A stretch of DNA of 64,000 bases, from positions 186,001 to 250,000 of the forward strand of contig JAEWUC010000008.1 in NCBI GenBank assembly GCA_023397505.1, read 5' to 3'. Position 1 is the first letter of the stretch, and the number at the start of each line of letters is the position of its first letter. The DNA is from Bacteroidota bacterium. Its GTDB lineage: Bacteria > Bacteroidota > Ignavibacteria > Ignavibacteriales > Melioribacteraceae. A model generated the notes under the pieces. That model had not been told where the DNA came from, ran no database searches, and worked only from the letters and a program-made list of their open reading frames with translations. Below are positions 44,656 through 53,628 of this stretch, piece by piece. Both the position numbers and the translations under genes were made by a program.

Positions 44656-46473
44656 ATGATAAAAAGCGAACTTGAACTTTTGGCGCCAGCGAAAGACCTG
44701 GAGTCGGGAACGGCAGCTATAAATTGCGGTGCGGATGCAGTGTATATCGGGGCTCCTAAATTCGGTGCTCGTGCCGCGGTCGGTAATTCCATTGGCGATA
44801 TACGCAAACTTATAAATTATGCCCATAAATATTGGGCAAAAGTTTATGTAACTGTAAATACAATTATTTATGATAACGAATTGGACGAAGTAAAAAAACT
44901 TGTTAATGATCTATACAATGCAGGTGTTGACGCAATCATATTTCAAGATATGGCTTTGCTCGAAATGGAGTTGCCGCCGGTTCCGCTTTTCGCCTCTACT
45001 CAAACCCACAATTACGAAATTGAGCGAATTAAGTTTTTGGATAAACTCGGTATTAAAAGAATAATTCTTGCCCGCGAGTTATCACTTGAACAAATAAAAA
45101 ATATTAAAGCAAACACAAAAACAGATTTGGAATTTTTTGTTCACGGCGCATTGTGCGTTTGCTTAAGCGGGCAGTGCTACATGAGTCAAGCAATGTTAGG
45201 CAGAAGCGCGAACCGCGGTGAGTGCGCGCAGCCGTGCCGTCTCGAATATTCACTCGTTGATACGAACGGAAAAGTAATTGTAAAAGATAAGCATCTTCTT
45301 TCATTACGGGATTTAAATCTTTCTGCTTATTTGTATGAATTAATTGATGCCGGGATAACATCTTTTAAAATAGAAGGAAGATTAAAAGATATCGGTTATG
45401 TTAAAAATATTACGTCATATTATAGAAAACAGCTCGATTCGATTTTGGAAAATAATTCTTTATTGAAAAAATCTTCGTCCGGGTATTCAATAATTCCTTT
45501 CACACCGGATCCTGATAAAACTTTTAATAGGGAATACACTTCGTATTTTATCGATGGTAGAGATGAAAATATGGGTTCGATTGATTCGCCGAAATCAAAA
45601 GGAAAATATTTGGGCAAGGTTAAAGCCGTTGGTAAAAATAATTTTACAATTAACACAAAAGAAATTTTGGTAAACGGGGACGGTATATGTTTTAGTGATA
45701 AAACCGGCGACTTGAAAGGAATGAATATTAGTAAAGTTGAGGGAAATACTATTTATTCTTCGGAGCTTGAAGGAATTGAAATAGGTACCGAAATTTTTAG
45801 AAATCACGATCATGCTTTTATGAACGAATTAAAAAAAGATTGCTTCAGAAAAATTTTAGTTAATACATTTGTTGCCGAAACGGAAGATGGATTAAAAATA
45901 ACCGTAACCGACGAAGACAATATTTCGGTTGTTCATTCGGAAAACTTTTTAAAAGAACCAGCTAAAAACGCTGCGCAAACATTACAAATGTTTAAAACCC
46001 AATTCGCAAAAAGCGGCGATACAATTTTTGAAGTACAAAATGTAGAATTAAATTTTTCAAGACCGTTTTTTCTTCCGGTTAGAACAATAAATGAAATGAG
46101 AAGAAAAGTTCTTAACTTGTTGGAAGAGGAACGGATTAAGCATTATAAAAGTGAAAGAAGAATTCCGAAAAGATACTCGGCGGAGTTGAAAGAGAGCAGG
46201 CTTGATTACCACGCCAATGTTGTTAATAAACTGTCTAATAAATTCTATAAAGATCACGGGGCTAAAGAAATTGAAGACGGTTTCGAACTTCAAGGAAATT
46301 ACTCCGGCAAAGTTTTAATGACATGCAAATACTGTATAAAAGACGAATTGGAAATGTGCCCTTTAAAAACGGATACTAGAACAAATGAACCGTTTTTCTT
46401 GGTGAACAATAAAAGGAAATATCAGTTGGTATTTGATTGTAAAAACTGTCTTATGAAAATAGTACATCCGTGA
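44656..46473 (+). CDS. Peptidase U32 family protein (RlhA/YhbU-like)
   Basis: A 605-residue protein. The TIM-barrel N-terminal half contains LLAPAKDLESGTAAINCGAD and the family signature EFFVHGALCVCLSGQCYMS, followed by a Cys-rich NRGECAQPCRLEYS. Cysteines near the C-terminus (CKYC and CxxC at the end) may bind an iron-sulfur cluster or metal. Although called peptidases, several U32 members are RNA-hydroxylation enzymes: E. coli RlhA modifies 23S rRNA C2501, and TrhP modifies tRNA. This length, with a DUF3656-like C-terminal region, resembles RlhA more than the short YhbU/YhbV pair. Exact target is inference. Confidence 0.87.
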   Translation: MIKSELELLAPAKDLESGTAAINCGADAVYIGAPKFGARAAVGNSIGDIRKLINYAHKYWAKVYVTVNTIIYDNELDEVKKLVNDLYNAGVDAIIFQDMALLEMELPPVPLFASTQTHNYEIERIKFLDKLGIKRIILARELSLEQIKNIKANTKTDLEFFVHGALCVCLSGQCYMSQAMLGRSANRGECAQPCRLEYSLVDTNGKVIVKDKHLLSLRDLNLSAYLYELIDAGITSFKIEGRLKDIGYVKNITSYYRKQLDSILENNSLLKKSSSGYSIIPFTPDPDKTFNREYTSYFIDGRDENMGSIDSPKSKGKYLGKVKAVGKNNFTINTKEILVNGDGICFSDKTGDLKGMNISKVEGNTIYSSELEGIEIGTEIFRNHDHAFMNELKKDCFRKILVNTFVAETEDGLKITVTDEDNISVVHSENFLKEPAKNAAQTLQMFKTQFAKSGDTIFEVQNVELNFSRPFFLPVRTINEMRRKVLNLLEEERIKHYKSERRIPKRYSAELKESRLDYHANVVNKLSNKFYKDHGAKEIEDGFELQGNYSGKVLMTCKYCIKDELEMCPLKTDTRTNEPFFLVNNKRKYQLVFDCKNCLMKIVHP

Positions 46474-46478
46474 TTTGT

Positions 46479-46512
46479 AACACGCGTTTCGGCTTGTAAA
46501 ATCAAGCGTGTT
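46479..46512 (+). terminator. Terminator after the U32 gene
   Basis: AACACGC (46479-46485) pairs with GCGTGTT (46506-46512), with an inner CTTG/CAAG pairing nearby, followed by GTTTGTTTTC. The stem starts five bases after the stop codon. Confidence 0.6.
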
Positions 46513-46591
46513 GTTTGTTTTCATGAACTATTTTGGGCTCGATTAAGTTATTGCATAGCGGCTTTAAATCTATTCATAAAAGAGGGTATAA

Positions 46592-47062
46592 ATGGGTAAT
46601 TTTAAAATAAGACCTTACCAAAAAATCACAATAATATATTTTATAATCGGCGCACTGTGGATTTTCTTCTCGGACAGAATATTAACATCGCTCGCAAGGT
46701 CTACCGAAATAATAACGATGCTTCAGACTTACAAGGGATGGTTCTTTGTTACCTTTACATCTGTTCTATTGTTTTTTCTTGTAAGAAAAGATTACCGGGC
46801 TTTGGAACAAAGAGAAAAAGAAAAGTTCGAGATATTCCGAACAACAATGTCTGCAGTAAACCACATCCTGAATAATTTTTTACAAAAGATGATTTTCTTC
46901 AAACAAATGGCCGAAGAAAGCAAGGAATTCAAAACGGAAGTATTAGAAATTTATTCCAACGTAATTACACAAACTACTGATGAAATTAAAAAACTCGGCG
47001 AGATTAAAAAGCTATCAAAAGAGGAGATCGAAAAAATTGTTTACCGGGAAAGGGACAAATAA
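46592..47062 (+). CDS. Truncated sensor-kinase-like membrane protein without ATPase domain
   Basis: A 156-residue protein. Two TM helices (~14-28, ~50-65) form the short membrane module common at the N-terminus of PAS kinases, including ALWIFFSDRILTSL and LQTYKGWFFVTFTSVLLFFL. A helical coiled stretch follows with MSAVNHILNNFLQKM, which looks like the H box of a dimerisation/phosphotransfer domain. No HATPase or receiver follows, and a complete gene with its own ribosome binding site (AGAGGG) is present. It may be an accessory signal protein, a phosphotransfer intermediate, or a decayed kinase. No frameshifted continuation was seen downstream. Confidence 0.7.
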   Translation: MGNFKIRPYQKITIIYFIIGALWIFFSDRILTSLARSTEIITMLQTYKGWFFVTFTSVLLFFLVRKDYRALEQREKEKFEIFRTTMSAVNHILNNFLQKMIFFKQMAEESKEFKTEVLEIYSNVITQTTDEIKKLGEIKKLSKEEIEKIVYRERDK

Positions 47063-47150
47063 TTTTTTGTGACTTAGTTAATTTTTGTCCGCATATGTTG
47101 TTTGCATACCTTCTAAAAGGTTTCTAATTTGATTCACAAAAAACCAAATT

Positions 47151-48041
47151 ATGAAAACATCTCTGCTACTACTTTCCATAACTGCCGGAGTGCTGTTCCC
47201 ATATGGGCAAGAATATACTTTTCTTATCAGATACTTTTTAATGATTCTTCTCTTCTTCGCTTTTCTTGATATTAAGTTTGATAAAGAAATAATAACCATC
47301 CGTCACTTTATTATACTATTTGTTATTATCGCCGCGGCTTTGACTATTTATATTATTGTGAATCTTTTTAACGCAGAAGCAGCGCAAGCCGCTTTTATAA
47401 CTGCAATAGGTCCCACGGCAATAGCGGCTCCGGTAATTATTAGTTTAAAAAAAGGTAAAGTTGAATTTGTAATTTTCTCGCTTCTGTTAAATAATATTGT
47501 TATAACATTATTGATACCATTTCTGCTTCCGTTTATAGCTTCTAAAAACGGCGGCGTTTCGTTTTCTGATATTTTGTTGCCTGTAATTATTACGCTTTTA
47601 ATTCCGTTTGTATTTGCACAGCTAACAAAATATACTGTACCAAAAGTTTGGAGCTTTCTTGTTGATTGGAAAGATTCATCTTTTTATTTGTTGATTCTCA
47701 ACATTTATATTGCGACATCGGATGCGTCGGATTACATAAGAAATGAGTCGCCGGACAAATACGGTCTGTTAATTTTAATAGGACTACTTTCGGGAATGCT
47801 TTGTTTGTTTATGTTTTCTTTAGGATGGATAATCGGCGGGAAAAAATACGCGGTTGAATCGAGTCAATCGTTAGGACAAAAGAACAATGCCTTCACAATT
47901 TGGATTGCAGCTACTTACATGAATCCGATTGCGGTAATCGGTCCAGTTTTTTATGTGCTGTTTCAAAACATTTATGTTTCTTGGGAGTTGTTTTTACATA
48001 ACAGCAATTCAAAAAAGATAAAAGAAGTAATAAATGATTGA
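47151..48041 (+). CDS. BASS-family (bile acid:sodium symporter-like) transporter
   Basis: A 296-residue inner-membrane protein with about nine or ten TM helices. The C-terminal half contains SLGQKNNAFTIWIAATYMN, the conserved helix-10-type region of the BASS/ACR3 superfamily, and the middle has TAIGPTAIAAPVIISLKKG followed by LLNNIVITLLIPF. Members move sodium with organic anions such as bile acids, pantoate or pyruvate. The stop overlaps the next gene by eight bases, so it is co-translated with the TauE/SafE transporter. The substrate pair cannot be determined. Confidence 0.8.
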   Translation: MKTSLLLLSITAGVLFPYGQEYTFLIRYFLMILLFFAFLDIKFDKEIITIRHFIILFVIIAAALTIYIIVNLFNAEAAQAAFITAIGPTAIAAPVIISLKKGKVEFVIFSLLLNNIVITLLIPFLLPFIASKNGGVSFSDILLPVIITLLIPFVFAQLTKYTVPKVWSFLVDWKDSSFYLLILNIYIATSDASDYIRNESPDKYGLLILIGLLSGMLCLFMFSLGWIIGGKKYAVESSQSLGQKNNAFTIWIAATYMNPIAVIGPVFYVLFQNIYVSWELFLHNSNSKKIKEVIND

Positions 48042-48789
48042 GCAATTAGCCGGTTCAATATTATTGTTTGTAATAGGAACAATTGCTGCGTTTATCAATG
48101 TGAATGCGGGTGGCGGTTCTTCGCTGACCTTGCCGGCGCTAATATTTTTAGGGTTGGATACTGCAACTGCAAACGGCACAAACAGGATTGCGGTTCTTAT
48201 GCAAAGTGTTGCTTCGGTTGGCGCATTTAAAAAAGAAAACTATTCGCAATTTAAGTTGAGTTGGAAATTATCCTTGTTAACATTACCCGGCGCGGTTATC
48301 GGCGCATTCGCTGCTGTGGAAATCAGCGATGAGGCATTTAAAAGAATTCTTGCCGTAATTATGATTGCTATTATTGTTATGATGCTTCTGCCAAAATCCA
48401 AAAGCAATGTGGATGATAATTCTGAGAATAAAAAATTTACTCTACCTGTAATATTATCTTTTTTATTCATTGGTTTTTACGGCGGCATAATTCAAATAGG
48501 AATTGGATTTTTATTGATGGCTGCTTTGCAAAAACTGATGAAATTTAATCTGCTGTTTGTAAACATGCACAAGGTTTTTGTTGTATGTGTTTTGACTTTT
48601 CCGGCGCTTCTTGTTTTTGTTTTCCTAGGCAAAGTTGATTGGTACTGGGGAATTAGTCTGGCGCTCGGCAATACATTCGGCGGGTGGTGGGCTACAAAAA
48701 TTTCCGTGCGCAAAGGCGATGGATTTATAAAAGCTGTTTTAGTTGTATCAATATTAATAGTGGCTCTAAAACTTTTTGAAATCTTCTAA
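48034..48789 (+). CDS. TauE/SafE-family sulfite/organosulfonate exporter-like protein
   Basis: A 251-residue membrane protein with about eight TM helices in two repeats. The first repeat has AAFINVNAGGGSSLTLPALIFLGLD and TANGTNRIAVLM, the second IGFYGGIIQIGIGFLLM, both signature regions of the TauE/SafE family. Members export or import sulfite, sulfoacetate or related anions. It overlaps the BASS gene by eight bases, so the two probably act together on related anionic compounds. Substrate unproven. Confidence 0.87.
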   Translation: MIEQLAGSILLFVIGTIAAFINVNAGGGSSLTLPALIFLGLDTATANGTNRIAVLMQSVASVGAFKKENYSQFKLSWKLSLLTLPGAVIGAFAAVEISDEAFKRILAVIMIAIIVMMLLPKSKSNVDDNSENKKFTLPVILSFLFIGFYGGIIQIGIGFLLMAALQKLMKFNLLFVNMHKVFVVCVLTFPALLVFVFLGKVDWYWGISLALGNTFGGWWATKISVRKGDGFIKAVLVVSILIVALKLFEIF

Positions 48790-48938
48790 TCTCTTGCCGA
48801 TCAGTAAATAAACAAATCTTATTAAGTGCAACCTTTCTTTTGATTGCTGCGTCGAAACGCCATAAAATATTATAGACTATGTGTCTGATATTGGCTAATT
48901 TTCAAAATACCTCATAAAAAGAAAGGATTAGAGGGCTT

Positions 48939-49922
48939 ATGAATAAGTTCGTAAAAATATTTTTATATATAGCCGGGGGGCTTGCAGTTTTAATAATTGG
49001 TTTCATCGTGTATTTTAATTCTTCTTATCCTAAGGTTGATCCTGCTTCAAACGAGAAAGTTGAAATTACTCCCGCACGGTTGGAACGCGGAAAATATTTA
49101 GCACATCATGTTGCGGCTTGTATGGATTGTCATTCGACCCGCGACTGGTCCAAATTTACCGGACCGCTTACACCTGGAACTCTCGGTATGGGCGGCGATG
49201 AGTTCAACGAACAAAATGCCGGAGTCCCGGGGATATTATATCCCAAAAACATTACTCCCGCGGCAATAGGTAACTGGACTGATGGAGAATTAATTCGCGC
49301 AATTACAAACGGTGTTTCGAAAGACGGAACAGCACTGTTTCCAATTATGCCGTATATGGGTTATAATAAATTAACGAAAGAAGATTTATATTCGATTGTA
49401 GCTTATATCCGTTCACTTCAATCAATTGAAAATGAAATTCCGGAAAGATCGCTCAATTTTCCGTTGAACTTTATTGTCAAAACAATTCCTCCGAAATCAT
49501 ATAATCCTTCGCCGGAACCGGATAGAAATAATCCCGTTGAGTATGGAAAATATCTTGTTACTGTAGCAGGGTGTTTCGATTGTCACACAGAACAAGAGAA
49601 AGGCGAATTCAAGATGGAGAAAGCTTTTGCAGGCGGATTTGAATTTAAATTTCCCGGCGGTATTGTTCGTTCAGCAAATATTACTCCGGATAAAACAACA
49701 GGTATCGGCGCGTGGACAAAAGAGCAATTCATTCTTCGTTTTAAAATCATGGATCCAGACAGCAATCAAATTCCAACTGTCGGCATGAATGATTTTAATA
49801 CTGCAATGCCGTGGACTATGTATGCCGGCATGACACGAGAAGATCTTGGCGCGATGTACGAATATTTAAAAACAATTAAACCGGTTGTTAATAATGTTGT
49901 AAAATATTCGCCCAATAAATAA
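48939..49922 (+). CDS. Membrane-anchored diheme cytochrome c
   Basis: A 327-residue protein with an N-terminal TM anchor (~residues 7-26) and two class I cytochrome domains. Heme attachment sites are C61-C64-H65 (CMDCH) and C212-C215-H216 (CFDCH). Candidate Met ligands lie in FPIMPYMGYN for the first domain and MNDFNTAMPWTMYAGM for the second. Each domain has the typical helix ending ...EDLYSIVAYIRSL. It would carry electrons in the periplasm, facing the outer side of the inner membrane. Similar diheme proteins serve dehydrogenases, but none is adjacent here. A strong terminator follows. Confidence 0.9.
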   Translation: MNKFVKIFLYIAGGLAVLIIGFIVYFNSSYPKVDPASNEKVEITPARLERGKYLAHHVAACMDCHSTRDWSKFTGPLTPGTLGMGGDEFNEQNAGVPGILYPKNITPAAIGNWTDGELIRAITNGVSKDGTALFPIMPYMGYNKLTKEDLYSIVAYIRSLQSIENEIPERSLNFPLNFIVKTIPPKSYNPSPEPDRNNPVEYGKYLVTVAGCFDCHTEQEKGEFKMEKAFAGGFEFKFPGGIVRSANITPDKTTGIGAWTKEQFILRFKIMDPDSNQIPTVGMNDFNTAMPWTMYAGMTREDLGAMYEYLKTIKPVVNNVVKYSPNK

Positions 49923-49930
49923 TCTTAAAA

Positions 49931-49957
49931 TGAAGCTCGGGATAGGCCTGAGCTTCA
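49931..49957 (+). terminator. Terminator after the cytochrome c gene
   Basis: TGAAGCTCGGG (49931-49941) pairs with CCTGAGCTTCA (49947-49957) with one mismatch and a five-base loop, eight bases after the stop codon. The downstream bases are AT-rich but have no solid T run. Confidence 0.6.
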
Positions 49958-50185
49958 ATCAATATTATTTATACTTTCGCACGTTAGACGCTGGTTTGAT
50001 ACAACGCAACGAACGAATATCTTTATGTTGAATTTAAAAACATTTTGCTATGTTTATCCAGACGTTTTTATGTTAATAAATATTATACCAAATATTATTG
50101 CAGCCACATAAGAATAATATTGGTCATCCAATCTCGGAAGCGCAAGGAACTTAGGGCAAAAAGGTAAAATCATATCGGAGGGTGA

Positions 50186-50530
50186 ATGAAATTATTGTTC
50201 AATAATTTCATGTTAATATTTAGTATTCTTTTATTTATAAGGTGCTCAAGTACCGCAATTAGCTCGGAGGAATTTACAAAGAAAGCCGATGCCCCGTTGA
50301 AAATTCAAATTAATTTATCCGAACCGGACGATAAAATATCCTTCATAATTTTTAGTGAAGAAGAATTAACCGAAAATCAAAAAGAGCAAGTTATTAAGAC
50401 TGGCGCAGTTATAAATACAATTGCCGGGAATGCAGCCACTTGTTTTGCTACAAAATCTCAAATAGAAGAATTGGCGATTTTCGATTTTATAAAGCGTTTG
50501 GAAAAATCTCCGTCTCACCAATCAAAGTAA
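50186..50530 (+). CDS. Free-standing protease-propeptide-like (inhibitor I9-type) protein
   Basis: A 114-residue secreted protein; the N-terminal hydrophobic stretch (~7-18) ends in FIRCSS, a non-canonical lipobox. GGAGG precedes the ATG. The region VINTIAGNAATCFATKSQIE, followed by IFDFIKRLEK, parallels the propeptide of the S8 protease encoded next, which reads YVNTIAGNIITAQVPVDIVY and then IIRIDLPSK; both share NTIAGN. That strand-helix-strand layout is the inhibitor I9 fold. It is separated from the protease by only 21 bp. I infer a folding helper or inhibitor acting in trans on that protease. No catalytic residues are present. Confidence 0.7.
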   Translation: MKLLFNNFMLIFSILLFIRCSSTAISSEEFTKKADAPLKIQINLSEPDDKISFIIFSEEELTENQKEQVIKTGAVINTIAGNAATCFATKSQIEELAIFDFIKRLEKSPSHQSK

Positions 50531-50551
50531 TTCACAAAAAAGAGTACCGTT

Positions 50552-52807
50552 ATGAATCGTCGTTTAATATTCTTTATAATAGTTTGTTTACCGCTATTAG
50601 TTTTAGCGTCAAACGGCGGGGCTAAACTCAGCGCCGGATTGAAAATGTTTTTAAGTAGGATTGAAAAGAATGAAATCCCGCAATCGAATTACAGACTTAG
50701 TAAAAAAAATGCTGCTGAAAATTTTATTCATATAGTTGTTACGGGAAACGCTCAATCGGCAAAATCGGAAATTATTTCAAAGGGCGGTTACGTTAATACT
50801 ATTGCAGGCAATATAATTACGGCACAAGTGCCTGTTGATATAGTTTATGAAATTGCAGAACTAAATTCTATAATTAGAATTGACTTGCCTTCAAAAATGA
50901 AAACATTGAACGACGAAGCAATCAAAAGAGTGAGGGCGGATAAAGTTCACAATGGCGATTCACCGCTCAATACGGCTTACAAAGGAAAGGATGTTGTCGT
51001 TGGTATAATTGACAGCGGCATAGATTTTAATCACCCCGATTTTAAATACCCTGACGACAGTACAAAATCAAGAATTGTTTTTATTTGGGATCAGGAAGAT
51101 AATGATGGTCCGCATCCGGATGGATTTAGCTACGGCAGCGAGTATACACAGATCCAAATTAACGATGAGATTGACGGAATCCCTGCCGGTTATGTGAGAC
51201 AGATAGATAATGACGGCCACGGAACTCACGTAGCGGGTACAGCCGCCGGAAATAACGGTTTAGCCCCAGAAGCTAAAATTATATTTGTTAAGGGATATAA
51301 TAATGTTTTGGATGCCGCTAACTATATCTATAAAAAAGCCGACGAACTTGGTTTGCCTGCAGTTATTAATGCGAGTCTCGGCAGCCATACTTCTGCCCAC
51401 GAAGGAGTTTCGGCAGAAAGTATCGGACTTGATAATTTATTAGCTGAAAAAAACGGGAGAGTGTTTTGTGCCGCTGCTGGCAATGAAGGTTCCGCCTATA
51501 TTCACTTTGGTGGATTTGATTTAAACAGTCAAGAAGTGTGGACATATTATTACGGGACGGAAGTTGACGTCGAAAATAATTCTTTAAGAATTGAATTATA
51601 CTGTTTTGTTGATAATAATTACTTGGATCAACTTTCAATATCACTTGCGGTTGATAGCGCCGGGTTTTCGAATGAAACTTCACAATTTGAATCTGTAAGA
51701 AAAACCGATGAATCGGGATATATAACTTTAAGGGAAGTGTTAAACAACAACGGCGTTAATAAAACTTTTAGATATTCAAGCGGTGATGAAGCAGGAATTA
51801 TTGAAATTATAACGGGACCAACAGAAAATAATAAAACAGGATTCTTAATTTTAATTAATGATTTGGTTGAATTAAACGGCAGCAATGTTGTTTCGGGCAA
51901 AGACCTTTGGAGAATTTGCCTAAATGGATCTGGAAAATTTCATGTTTGGAGTGATGATATTGGATCAATTCCAAATCCTGCTGCTGCGGGAATAACTGTC
52001 GATCAAAATTACAAACCAACGGATAACGATTACTCAGTCGGCGATCCGGCGACGGGCAAAACAGTGATTGCAGTCGGCTCGTATATTAGCAGAAATTCAT
52101 GGACAAATCCTTCCGGACAAACTTTAACATGGAATATTCCGATTGGAGAATTATCCGACTTTTCAAGTCACGGTCCAACTGCAGACGGCAGGATAAAGCC
52201 GGAAATTACAGCACCGGGAGAAGTACTAATATCTGCGAGATCGGCTGATTCAGGTTATAGTTCGGGGTATTATATTGATATGTATGGAACAAGTATGGCA
52301 ACACCGGTTGTTACCGGGGCAATTGCTTTGTATGTAGAACGTTTCCCGAATAAATCAAATAATGAAATTAGAGAAATTCTTTTTAGCACAACAATAGAAG
52401 ATGAATTTACAAACGCTGAAGGTTCTCTTCCCAATAATATCTGGGGATATGGAAAGCTTAATATTTTTTCGGCAATAACTGAAAATGTATCGTCTGCAGA
52501 TGAAGAAACAATTCCGAATTCTTTTTCAATTTCACAGAACTATCCCAACCCGTTTAATCCTTCTACAACGATTAAATACAGTTTGCCAAAATCAGCAAAT
52601 GTGAAATTGTCGGTATATAATATTGTTGGGCAGGAAGTTGCAGTTCTAGTAAATGATTTCGAAAAAGAAGGAAATTATAATATAATTTGGAACGGTAGCG
52701 ACGGCAGCGGAAATTCTGTAGCAAGCGGAGTTTATTTCTTCAACTTTTACGCTTCGGTCGGCGGCAATATTTATAACAAAAGTATTAAAGGATTATTGAT
52801 AAAATAA
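50552..52807 (+). CDS. Secreted S8 (subtilisin-like) serine protease with T9SS sorting domain
   Basis: A 751-residue protein: signal peptide (~1-22), I9-type propeptide (~45-120), and a catalytic domain with D154 (VGIIDSGIDFNHPDF), H223 (GHGTHVAGT) and S581 (GTSMATPVVTG). A large insert lies between His and Ser. The last ~80 residues are a type A T9SS C-terminal domain: SISQNYPNPFNPSTTIKYS, then the VYNIVGQEVAVLV strand and GVYFFNFYA. The protein should be exported across the outer membrane and anchored at the surface or released, where it degrades protein. Downstream of the propeptide-like gene, with which it is probably co-expressed. Confidence 0.95.
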   Translation: MNRRLIFFIIVCLPLLVLASNGGAKLSAGLKMFLSRIEKNEIPQSNYRLSKKNAAENFIHIVVTGNAQSAKSEIISKGGYVNTIAGNIITAQVPVDIVYEIAELNSIIRIDLPSKMKTLNDEAIKRVRADKVHNGDSPLNTAYKGKDVVVGIIDSGIDFNHPDFKYPDDSTKSRIVFIWDQEDNDGPHPDGFSYGSEYTQIQINDEIDGIPAGYVRQIDNDGHGTHVAGTAAGNNGLAPEAKIIFVKGYNNVLDAANYIYKKADELGLPAVINASLGSHTSAHEGVSAESIGLDNLLAEKNGRVFCAAAGNEGSAYIHFGGFDLNSQEVWTYYYGTEVDVENNSLRIELYCFVDNNYLDQLSISLAVDSAGFSNETSQFESVRKTDESGYITLREVLNNNGVNKTFRYSSGDEAGIIEIITGPTENNKTGFLILINDLVELNGSNVVSGKDLWRICLNGSGKFHVWSDDIGSIPNPAAAGITVDQNYKPTDNDYSVGDPATGKTVIAVGSYISRNSWTNPSGQTLTWNIPIGELSDFSSHGPTADGRIKPEITAPGEVLISARSADSGYSSGYYIDMYGTSMATPVVTGAIALYVERFPNKSNNEIREILFSTTIEDEFTNAEGSLPNNIWGYGKLNIFSAITENVSSADEETIPNSFSISQNYPNPFNPSTTIKYSLPKSANVKLSVYNIVGQEVAVLVNDFEKEGNYNIIWNGSDGSGNSVASGVYFFNFYASVGGNIYNKSIKGLLIK

Positions 52808-52868
52808 ATTCTGCAACAAAATCATTTTAATAGATAAATAATCATTCACAAAACACTGGAGTTACAAA

Positions 52869-53528
52869 ATGAACAAAGTAAAATTAACTGTGTTGGTCCT
52901 TTTTATTTCAATATCTGCAATGTTTGCACAAGGCAAAATGGGCGTTGGAGTTAATGGTGTTTTTGCAGCATCAAGCGGCGATATGAAAGATATGTTTGAT
53001 ACGGGATTCGGCGGACTCGCATCATTAAATTACAATGTTAGCGATAATATGCAGTTATCTTTAACAGCGGGATATATAAAATTCGGATTCAATAATGATT
53101 ATATTAATGATCAATTGAAGGAAGCGGGCATTAATATGAGCGTTGATGTAGACGCATCTTTAAGTGTTATTCCCATAATGATAGGTGGAAAGTACTTTCT
53201 CTCGTCATCGGATTTTAAACCTTATTTAGCCGCCGATGCAGGCGTTCATATCATGGAAATAACTTCTGATAAAGTTACTGTTGGAGGTCAGCAATTCGAT
53301 GCTGTTGGCTCTGCTTCCGAAACAAAAGGCGCTTTCGATATAGGCGTTGGTTTCCTTATGAAACTTTCACCCTCTATCAATCTCGATGTTAACGGTAAAT
53401 TAAACATTAACGGTCTTCAGATTAAAAAGGAAAAAAGTTTTTCGGCGGGCGGTGCTTATTACGAAGAATCCTCGGAATCAAATGCAATGTACTTTACTAT
53501 TGCCGCCGGACTTTCTTTCGCATTATAA
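52869..53528 (+). CDS. Outer-membrane beta-barrel protein
   Basis: A 219-residue protein with a signal peptide cleaved near MFAQGK. The mature part is a short OmpA/OmpW-like barrel: alternating strands such as GVGVNGVFAASSGDMKDMFD, MQLSLTAGYIKFGFNN and VIPIMIGGKYFLSSSD, ending in ITIAAGLSFAL-type strand sequence. It has no catalytic motif and no periplasmic domain. CTGGAG precedes the ATG. Common in this phylum as porin-like or structural proteins; function unknown. A strong terminator follows. Confidence 0.85.
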   Translation: MNKVKLTVLVLFISISAMFAQGKMGVGVNGVFAASSGDMKDMFDTGFGGLASLNYNVSDNMQLSLTAGYIKFGFNNDYINDQLKEAGINMSVDVDASLSVIPIMIGGKYFLSSSDFKPYLAADAGVHIMEITSDKVTVGGQQFDAVGSASETKGAFDIGVGFLMKLSPSINLDVNGKLNINGLQIKKEKSFSAGGAYYEESSESNAMYFTIAAGLSFAL

Positions 53529-53539
53529 TTATATAATCA

Positions 53540-53568
53540 CGGTTCGGAAAATGATATTTTCCGAACCG
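53540..53568. terminator. Strong bidirectional terminator between barrel and RND genes
   Basis: CGGTTCGGAAAAT (53540-53552) pairs perfectly with ATTTTCCGAACCG (53556-53568): 13 bp with a three-base loop. It lies between converging genes, 12 bases after the barrel stop; T-rich bases follow on the plus strand and A/T on the other, so it can serve both. Confidence 0.78.
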
Positions 53569-53628
53569 GTTTGTTCATCTTACTTTTAAATTGTGTTCTT
53601 CTTAAAACATCTATATAACAATTAAGAT

